From positions 1 to 11,364 of the forward strand of contig JACZTW010000106.1 of assembly GCA_022573485.1 (NCBI GenBank): a DNA stretch of 11,364 nt, read 5' to 3'. The translations under genes were made by a program, and so were the position numbers. The DNA is from Planctomycetota bacterium (GTDB lineage Bacteria; Planctomycetota; Phycisphaerae; UBA1845; CAIVHJ01). Shown here in pieces: positions 6,197 through 11,364 of the stretch (positions are counted from its first letter, which is position 1; every line of letters begins with the position of its first letter). The notes under the pieces are model-generated. The model did not search any database and was not told the DNA's origin. It saw only the letters and a list, made by a program, of their open reading frames with translations.

Positions 6197-7884
6197 ACAA
6201 CGACAACCGCCTCAAATCACGCTACGGCGTGATCCTCGATCCCGAGGTCGGTCGCGACTGGTCGATTGACAGCGCGATGTTGGCCTCGGTGGGCGTGAAG
6301 AACGTCAAAGTGCCGTTGATGAGCGAAATGCCGTCCGAGGCGGATGCGCAGGTGCTCTTCGATGCGTTCATCGAACAGCAATCGGAGAGACGGATGCTGA
6401 TCACGGGGACCATCGTGAATCCGAGGATCACCGAGTTCGACGATGCCGCAGGTGCCACGCCGTCATTGCTCGATTGGCTCAGCAAGCCGACGCCGAAATG
6501 GCAGCCGATTGTCGCCGATTGGGTGACGAAGTATCAAAGCCAAGTCCAGGATTGGCAGGTCGGTCGGGACGCCCGGCAGGAGATCGTCGCAGACACGCGT
6601 CTTGAGAAAGTGCTCACCGATCTGCGAAGCGAAATGGCGAAGCTGACCACGTCCCCGACTCTCGTGGCCCCGTGGTCGACTCGGCTTGAACTCGGGCCGC
6701 AGGGACTTCCCGCCGACATTATCTCACTGGCGGTTCCGGCCACGATACCGCCCTCCGAGATTCCAGCTCAATTGGACGAACCATTGCAGAAACCAGGCCA
6801 CCATAGGGTCTGGGCAGTGCTGGAATTTTTTCCGCAACAAACCCACAAGAGGTTGCCCCACCTCGCGGATTTCGCCAAGCGTCTGATCTTCGCGAGCCAG
6901 AGCAGCGCTGACAAGATCTTCGTCCGTCAGCCTTGGCGGTCGCGCCCGGCTGCCGGAGGCCCGATCACGGAAGCCAGCGAGTTGCTGCCCGTGTTCCGAA
7001 CGATCGTGTCCCTATTAGACGGCACGCGCTACATCGGCACGCTGGCCATGGGCAGCGACATTACTTGCCATGCTTTCGATCGCAGCGGCGAGACAGTGTT
7101 GGCCATTTGGAATGATCACGCTCCGTTGGAGGGCCGATCGCACAAGTTGCACCTCGCCGGTGCGAACAAAGTGGCCGACGTGTGGGGCGTCGTCCGGGCA
7201 CTCGATGAAACGGATTCGCTTGCGGCATTGACGCTCTCACCGCTCCCGGTCTTCGTGTTTTCCGCCGAGACCTGGCTGGTGAGCTTTCGCAGAGGTTTGC
7301 GTTTCGACCCGCCTCTGCTGCCCTCGGAATCGGTTTCGCACGAACAGCGCCTCTTGATCGAGAATCCCCGGAAGGAACCGATTTCCGGATCGATCAAGTT
7401 GAAAGCGCCCGCGGGCTGGCGCATCAGACCAACCGAATTCACTTTCGCGGCACAGCCCGGTGAAACGGTCTCGCAGATGGTGCGGATTCAATCCGCGCCG
7501 CGCGCCCCCGCCGGTCAGCACCAAATCGAAACCAGCGTTACGATCGACGCGGCACACCTCTACCAATTCGACACGCAATTGCCGCTGAAACTCGACCTGG
7601 CGGACATGGATGTGTGGGTGGACGTGATTCTTGAAGGCGACACCGTGATCCTGCAGCACGGCATCACCAACCGCTCTGACAGCGAAGTGACGTTTCGCAG
7701 CTTCGCGGATGCGCCGGGTCGAAAGCGCCGACATTTGAACATCATCGGTCTGCAACCGAATCAGACGGTCGTCAAATCGCACCGCTTCGACAATGCGGCA
7801 CAGCTCTCCGGGGAAGTCATTCGCATTGGATTGAGGCAAGTGAACGGACCGCGGGCCCACAATCTCATGGTGACCATTCCCTAG
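6193..7884 (+). CDS. TIM-barrel / beta-sandwich protein, glycoside-hydrolase-like (likely C-terminal half of a split protein)
   Basis: The 563-aa frame can only start at TTG (6193), overlapping the previous stop as TTGA, with no Shine-Dalgarno and no signal peptide. Residues about 8-260 look like an alternating beta/alpha barrel (RYGVILDPE, GVKNVKVPL, WQVGRDARQEI, WAVLEFFP). Residues about 265-360 form a beta-rich segment typical of the domain following clan A-type glycoside hydrolase barrels (CHAFDRSGETVLAIWNDH, VADVWGVV, LPVFVFSAETW). Residues about 372-452 resemble a NEW3-type Ig-like domain (LIENPRKEPISGSIKLKAPAGW), and another sandwich fills the C-terminus. I see no certain catalytic glutamate pair, so enzymatic activity is only a guess. 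A cytoplasmic copy of such a fold would be odd, which supports reading it as the continuation of the secreted protein upstream. Confidence 0.65.
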   Translation: MNNDNRLKSRYGVILDPEVGRDWSIDSAMLASVGVKNVKVPLMSEMPSEADAQVLFDAFIEQQSERRMLITGTIVNPRITEFDDAAGATPSLLDWLSKPTPKWQPIVADWVTKYQSQVQDWQVGRDARQEIVADTRLEKVLTDLRSEMAKLTTSPTLVAPWSTRLELGPQGLPADIISLAVPATIPPSEIPAQLDEPLQKPGHHRVWAVLEFFPQQTHKRLPHLADFAKRLIFASQSSADKIFVRQPWRSRPAAGGPITEASELLPVFRTIVSLLDGTRYIGTLAMGSDITCHAFDRSGETVLAIWNDHAPLEGRSHKLHLAGANKVADVWGVVRALDETDSLAALTLSPLPVFVFSAETWLVSFRRGLRFDPPLLPSESVSHEQRLLIENPRKEPISGSIKLKAPAGWRIRPTEFTFAAQPGETVSQMVRIQSAPRAPAGQHQIETSVTIDAAHLYQFDTQLPLKLDLADMDVWVDVILEGDTVILQHGITNRSDSEVTFRSFADAPGRKRRHLNIIGLQPNQTVVKSHRFDNAAQLSGEVIRIGLRQVNGPRAHNLMVTIP

Positions 7885-7896
7885 GAGCGTTCGCCG

Positions 7897-9831
7897 ATGA
7901 TGAACCAACCGCCGCGCGTGTACCAGGTTCTGCTGGCTGCCGAAAATCGGGCGGCCGACGAGGTGCTGTTGTCCGCGCTCGGCAAACTGGACCCCGATCA
8001 CGCGGCATACGCCGTGGAGACGCTGCTGAAGCGGCAGCAGCCACACGTATTGCGGCACTTGATCGACGGCTACGACGAGCTTCCGGAGAACTGTAAGGCC
8101 CGGCTGGGGAGACACCTCCCTGCTCTTGAGTCGGTCCTGCGTGAAGTTATCCGGTGCCCCAGGGAACGGTCGAGAATAAACGCCATCGATCTGGTGGCGA
8201 GCAGCCGCTCCTGCTCCATGGCATACTTGCTGAGCATGGGCCTGCGCAGTGCCTCTTCTGATACGCGAGCCCAGGCCGCCTCTTCGCTGCGCGAATTGAC
8301 CCGCCATGTGACTCAGCAGGTGGAAGAGGATGTATTTGACATGGGCTGGCTGATCGGCGTTGAAGACCGTTATCGTGAGTTCGCTGTAGTGCAGGCCGAT
8401 CAGAAACTGCTGGCGCCGGCGCTGAGCGAGGCACTCGTTGATTACGATACCCACCGCCGCCTTGCCGTTGTGGAGGCCATCGGAATGCTGAGCCTGCACC
8501 TCGAGCAAGAATTAGGCGCGCAGGCGTGCAAGCCTCAGAGCAAGTTTTGGTGGGCCGTGCTGGACCAGCTTACCCACGATCCCCACCCGTGCCTGGCGGC
8601 GTTGACATTGCAGGCGCTCCAAATGAAACAGTTGCGCCCGGCGATCGCAAAGATCATCTCCAAATGCCGGGCGGACGAGTTCATGACCAGCGTGATCCGC
8701 CACTCATGGATGCTGGGCGACCCTGCGATTCGAGCCGGCTGCCGGTCAATTACTCGTCTCGCATGGCTGGATGACGGTCCCGGGCCGATCCTCGAAATGA
8801 GTACCGCCGATCTCCAGCGGGCGGTGCGATTCTTCGAATGTACGAAAATACCGGATGTCCAGAGGATCGAGTGGTATAAGGCGATTCTGCTGTCCGACCA
8901 CAAAGACAAGCAGGCTGCAGCCCTGTTCGCACTGGCGGGCATCAACAACGACGAGTCCTCCGAAGTGCTGCGCGTGGTGATGGACTGGGCCGATCGACAA
9001 CTGGCCGGAGTCGCTGAGCGAGTGCTGCTCGCCCGCAAGCAGATTGAAGCTCCCGATGTCCTGGGGAGGTACCGATCCGGGAATGCGACCGAGGAGGCGC
9101 CGGCAAGCCGGCAGAAACGGTACACCGATTTTGAGCAGTACTGGAAAGGTTTTGACCACATGAGTGAGCCGTTGCGCTTGCTTCATGGGAAGCGGCTCCT
9201 CTCGGATGATCCGGGATTTGGGGACTCCCTGGACGCCAAATTGACAAGCTCCGATGCCGTCGATCGCGCCCGGGCGATCAACATCATCAGGCACCTGTCT
9301 TTGGTCGAACGCTTTCGGGAAGGGATCGTCGAATGCGCGCTGGATCCCGATCGATACGTGCGCAGCACCGCCGTCAAAGCTGCGGGGCAGTTGCATACGC
9401 CGGCGTCCGAGCACTTGCTCTCCGAGGCGCTGCACGATCCAGACCGCCGTGTCCGGGCCAACGCGATTGAAGCGCTCGATGAAGCCCAATCGCCGCGACG
9501 GGCTGATAAGGTCCGCCCGAGCCTCGCGGATTCCGACCACCGCGTCCGCGCCGCTGCCATCAAGACCTTGCTCAAGCTGCAAGTTCGTGAGGCGGCAGAG
9601 GAGTTGCTCAGAATGCTCGATCATCCGTCACGGGCGCACCGGGCCAGCGCCCTGTGGGTCATCGAGAAACAAGGAATCGCCGGCATTGCGGATCGAGTTG
9701 CTTCGATGGCGGAGAATGACCCGGATGAATCGGTCCGCAGGCGCGCCCGGCGTATGGGGCGGGCCGAGAAGCGTGCCCGGCGCAACAGGGACGTACCCAT
9801 TCCTCCGCCGAAGAAGGGGCACGAGGTATGA
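7897..9831 (+). CDS. HEAT-repeat protein of unknown function
   Basis: This 644-aa, almost wholly alpha-helical protein has no signal peptide or membrane segment and is probably cytoplasmic. The clearest HEAT-like repeats, about 31 residues each, run from about 453 to 620: DPDRYVRSTAVKAAGQL, DPDRRVRANAIEALDEA, DSDHRVRAAAIKTLLKL, and DESVRRRARRMG. The N-terminal 390 residues contain more degenerate helical pairs. A segment near 409-425 (YTDFEQYWKGFDHMSEPLR) links the halves. The tail (about 613-640) is strongly basic and then proline-rich, suggesting contact with nucleic acid or an acidic partner. AGGAG (7883-7887) lies 9 nt before the ATG at 7897, overlapping the previous stop. The stop overlaps the next gene's start as ATGA, implying coupled synthesis. 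HEAT arrays act as protein scaffolds; no enzymatic motif is visible. Confidence 0.82.
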   Translation: MMNQPPRVYQVLLAAENRAADEVLLSALGKLDPDHAAYAVETLLKRQQPHVLRHLIDGYDELPENCKARLGRHLPALESVLREVIRCPRERSRINAIDLVASSRSCSMAYLLSMGLRSASSDTRAQAASSLRELTRHVTQQVEEDVFDMGWLIGVEDRYREFAVVQADQKLLAPALSEALVDYDTHRRLAVVEAIGMLSLHLEQELGAQACKPQSKFWWAVLDQLTHDPHPCLAALTLQALQMKQLRPAIAKIISKCRADEFMTSVIRHSWMLGDPAIRAGCRSITRLAWLDDGPGPILEMSTADLQRAVRFFECTKIPDVQRIEWYKAILLSDHKDKQAAALFALAGINNDESSEVLRVVMDWADRQLAGVAERVLLARKQIEAPDVLGRYRSGNATEEAPASRQKRYTDFEQYWKGFDHMSEPLRLLHGKRLLSDDPGFGDSLDAKLTSSDAVDRARAINIIRHLSLVERFREGIVECALDPDRYVRSTAVKAAGQLHTPASEHLLSEALHDPDRRVRANAIEALDEAQSPRRADKVRPSLADSDHRVRAAAIKTLLKLQVREAAEELLRMLDHPSRAHRASALWVIEKQGIAGIADRVASMAENDPDESVRRRARRMGRAEKRARRNRDVPIPPPKKGHEV

Positions 9832-10271
9832 TCGCCGCCCTACTGCAAGCTTCCGACCGTGTCGATCCCCGCGTGGTGCTACGCGAGCATTTTTCCAAAA
9901 GTGCCTGGGATCCGGAATCCTGGAAAGGGATGATCATCGTCGCGGCGGCCATCGCGATCTTCGTGCTCATTCTGCACTTCGTGACGTACTATGAGAAATG
10001 GGCGGCCAAACCGCGTCAAGTCAATAGTCCCACGCGGCTGTTCAGTGAGGTTCTCAAACAGCTTGAGTTGAACGCGGCGCAACGATCGTTGCTGACGGCG
10101 ATGGCCCGCGACCTCAAGCTCGAATCCGCAACGCACATGCTGCTGAGCCCGATACTCTTTGACCAGGCTGGGCAGAAGTGGACCTCGATGGCGCAGCCGG
10201 ATTCGGCCGCGCGCGCGGACGAACTAAAAACCATCGCCCGCGAACTCTTTCCCCGATCAAACGTATCCTGA
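9828..10271 (+). CDS. Small single-TM membrane protein, helical C-terminal domain
   Basis: I do not recognise a named family. The 147-aa product has a short N-terminal region (1-33) and one strong transmembrane helix at about 34-54 (GMIIVAAAIAIFVLILHFVTY). An approximately 90-residue soluble domain rich in helices follows (SPTRLFSEVLKQLELNAAQRSLL, then LESATHMLLSPILFDQ). The pattern 'LF..l...l.L....lL..la......p..LL..P..Fd' recalls small planctomycete membrane proteins I have seen annotated as hypothetical. The start codon overlaps the stop of the HEAT-repeat gene (ATGA), so the two are translated together and may physically interact at the inner membrane. Positively charged residues after the helix (KWAAKPR) suggest the C-terminal domain faces the cytoplasm, where the HEAT protein would be. 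Confidence 0.72.
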   Translation: MIAALLQASDRVDPRVVLREHFSKSAWDPESWKGMIIVAAAIAIFVLILHFVTYYEKWAAKPRQVNSPTRLFSEVLKQLELNAAQRSLLTAMARDLKLESATHMLLSPILFDQAGQKWTSMAQPDSAARADELKTIARELFPRSNVS

Positions 10272-10290
10272 AGGCCTGCGCGGCTTCGCG

Positions 10291-10354
10291 ACTTCGGGGC
10301 GGCTGCCAAACGGCAAGCCACGCGTGGCAAGCCCACGGCTGGACGCTCCGAAGT
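10291..10354. repeat. Multi-hairpin structured intergenic element
   Basis: An 11-bp stem closes this element: ACTTCGGGGCG (10291-10301) pairs with CGCTCCGAAGT (10344-10354), with one G-U wobble. Inside are a small hairpin, TGCC-AAAC-GGCA (10304-10315), and the perfect 12-bp palindrome GCCACGCGTGGC (10317-10328). The latter can alternatively pair as CGTGG-CAAGC-CCACG. It begins 20 nt after the stop of the single-TM protein gene. It may be a dispersed palindromic repeat or a 3'-end RNA structure protecting the operon transcript. There is no U-tract, so it is not a classical terminator. Confidence 0.55.
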
Positions 10355-10359
10355 GACTT

Positions 10360-10375
10360 TCCCGGCGCGCCGGGA
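10360..10375. repeat. Perfect 16-bp palindrome
   Basis: TCCCGGCGCGCCGGGA is a perfect palindrome 5 nt after the structured element above. In RNA it could form a 6-bp stem with a CGCG loop. No T-run follows, so intrinsic termination is doubtful. It could be part of the same intergenic repeat unit. Confidence 0.5.
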
Positions 10376-10427
10376 TTTGGCAGACGCATCGACCTGAACA
10401 TGGTCCCCGAACCCCAAAATTCCGAGC

Positions 10428-10457
10428 ATGACTTCGGCCGAGAGCTTCGCATACAAT
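10428..10457 (+). promoter_or_regulatory. Possible promoter of the small two-TM protein gene
   Basis: TACAAT (10452-10457) is a five-of-six match to a -10 box. ATGACT (10428-10433), 18 nt upstream, contains TGAC in register with a -35 box. Transcription would begin only a few nucleotides before the ATG at 10468, giving a near-leaderless mRNA, which agrees with the absence of a Shine-Dalgarno there. Confidence 0.35.
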
Positions 10458-10467
10458 ATCTTCACCA

Positions 10468-10902
10468 ATGTTCCGCAAAGCCCTCACCATCTTATCCCTC
10501 ATCGGCCTGCTGCTCAGCGTGGGGCTGTGGGCGGTGAGCTACTTGAACGTCGAATATGTGTCGTCGAGACGACAGACACGCTCGATAAGAGTGGCCAACG
10601 GTCTTCTTCGAGTTTCGCAGAGTATGTTGATCTACGAAGAGACAAATCCTTCATGGCTAGGGCTACACTCATCCGGCTTCACAGGATTCCACACATCGTG
10701 GACCCCATCCTATTCTTACGATAAGAATTCAAGATTCAGATATTGGCATCTTATAATTCCTTTGTGGATTCCTGCGTCGTTGTTCTCGATTATCCTGTTG
10801 CCACCTCTTGTGCAATCCTGCCGCCGACTTCGCATCCGTAGTCCTTCATCATGCCGCCCAATAGAATCAATGGCATCATGGACAGACCCGGCGCTATCGT
10901 GA
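10468..10902 (+). CDS. Small two-TM membrane protein, planctomycete 'LSLIGLxLSVGLW' type
   Basis: The 144-aa product has a first transmembrane helix at about 5-25 (ALTILSLIGLLLSVGLWAV), a roughly 65-residue external loop, and a second helix at about 94-115 (HLIIPLWIPASLFSIILLPP). A basic tail beginning SCRRLRIR follows. This layout matches a very abundant, functionally unknown planctomycete family. Members usually end in a CxxCGYDL...CPECG zinc ribbon after the second helix. Here the frame instead runs into an unrelated serine-rich end (SPSSCRPIESMASW) and stops, and I find no ribbon in the other frames downstream. The C-terminus may be decayed or naturally shorter. The gene is visibly more AT-rich than its upstream neighbours. 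The start has no Shine-Dalgarno but has a possible -10 box close by. Confidence 0.68.
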   Translation: MFRKALTILSLIGLLLSVGLWAVSYLNVEYVSSRRQTRSIRVANGLLRVSQSMLIYEETNPSWLGLHSSGFTGFHTSWTPSYSYDKNSRFRYWHLIIPLWIPASLFSIILLPPLVQSCRRLRIRSPSSCRPIESMASWTDPALS

Positions 10903-11052
10903 CGTATGGATGTCGATGGCTCGCTGGTGTGGTGTCTCATCGGCGAGTAGAATCCCCTTCATGGTAACGTGGCATCAGCAGCATCCATCCGCAGCCGTCG
11001 CATCTCAACGTCATCCGTCGTGTTTGTTTGGGGCAACCTGTAGGGAACTGTC

Positions 11053-11364
11053 ATGAAGCTTGTCGTATTCCTCGGTGCCGGGTTCTCACGGGCCTTCAGC
11101 CTTCCCGTGATGAGCGAATTCTTCGATGTCAGCAACAAATCCGCAGTCCTGAATGAGGAAGACAAGCAACTCTTGGTGGACCTGCGTCGGGATACTCGCC
11201 GGGCTACGAGCATGCTGGTGGGTCCGTCCAACAATCTGGAGCATATCCTGTCGTTTGCCATGATGGCTTCGTTGGACCAGTACAACCTGGAGAGCCCACG
11301 CTACCGGCAACTGTGCGACATCTTGCGTAAGGTCTACTCAATGCTGCCTGAGGGTATGACGGAC
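11053..11364 (+). CDS. SIR2-like domain protein, N-terminal part (runs off the window)
   Basis: A frame without a stop opens at the ATG at 11053 and runs 104 codons to the window end. AGGGA (11042-11046) lies 6 nt upstream. The N-terminus, MKLVVFLGAGFSRAFSLPVMSEFF, is a first Rossmann strand followed by the G8-A-G-x-S12 nucleotide-binding motif and the 'S.P.M.EF' continuation typical of SIR2-like domains. NNLEHILSF near residue 60 resembles the 'N-[IL]-E' segment of such proteins. Family members bind NAD. In bacteria, many standalone or fused SIR2-like proteins degrade NAD to abort phage infection. Whether this one is a defence effector depends on the unseen C-terminus and neighbours. Identity as SIR2-like is fairly secure; the role is inference. 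Confidence 0.68.
   Translation, partial: MKLVVFLGAGFSRAFSLPVMSEFFDVSNKSAVLNEEDKQLLVDLRRDTRRATSMLVGPSNNLEHILSFAMMASLDQYNLESPRYRQLCDILRKVYSMLPEGMTD

Noticed and set aside
7237..8508. 423-aa minus-strand open frame opposite the barrel and HEAT genes
   Set aside because: It lies antisense across the junction of two convincing plus-strand genes, has low-complexity His/Arg/Gln-rich composition and no domain pattern; it is a by-product of high GC in the third codon position.
10360..10375. Intrinsic terminator at the 16-bp palindrome
   Set aside because: It is followed by GATTTGGC rather than a T-run on either strand, so intrinsic termination is not supported.
10903..11052. Coding or RNA gene in the gap before the SIR2-like gene
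   Set aside because: Only very short frames (for example 14 codons from 10907) without ribosome binding sites are present, and I see no tRNA or clear structured RNA.

Overview
The window is a piece of bacterial chromosome with a GC content that looks close to 60%. It most likely comes from a member of the Planctomycetota, perhaps Phycisphaerae-like. Four things point there: the RuvA variant with an enlarged EFLEGN-type loop; a large prepilin-like protein carrying an H-X9-D(G/A) motif; a two-TM 'RKxLxxLSLIGLxLSVGLW' small membrane protein; and an IspF with a TNEGFDAVGEG C-terminal motif. These assignments rest on recognition by eye, not on a search.

Region 1 (1-3404, minus strand) is a housekeeping cluster read in the order ispF, cysS, ruvC, ruvA, and then the first five codons of a further gene that is probably ruvB. 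ispF and cysS are 4 nt apart, and ruvC and ruvA overlap by 4 nt. The roughly 230-nt gap between cysS and ruvC is largely filled by a long imperfect inverted repeat (1233-1390). Its arms carry tandem CACNAAGR octamers and look like a dispersed intergenic repeat.

Region 2 (3405-3977) is a divergent intergenic stretch followed by a plus-strand arsC-type thioredoxin-linked arsenate reductase, with no other ars gene beside it.

Region 3 (3978-10271, plus strand) begins with a promoter (TTGACA, 17-nt spacer, TATTGA) flanked by two Fur-box-like palindromes. It drives a prepilin-type H-X9-DG-family protein. After a 95-nt gap come four tightly packed reading frames. The first is a secreted jelly-roll protein. 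The second is a TIM-barrel/beta-sandwich protein that appears to be the frame-shifted continuation of the first. The third is a 644-aa HEAT-repeat protein, and the fourth is a 147-aa single-TM protein that overlaps it by ATGA. The tight spacing suggests co-transcription, but the joint function is unknown.

Region 4 (10272-11364) looks accessory. It holds a structured, palindrome-rich intergenic stretch (10291-10375), a small two-TM protein of lower GC that seems to lack its family's usual C-terminal zinc ribbon, a 150-nt gap in which I see nothing supportable, and the first 104 codons of a SIR2-like gene that runs off the window. SIR2-like proteins of this kind are often anti-phage defence effectors, so a defence locus may begin here.
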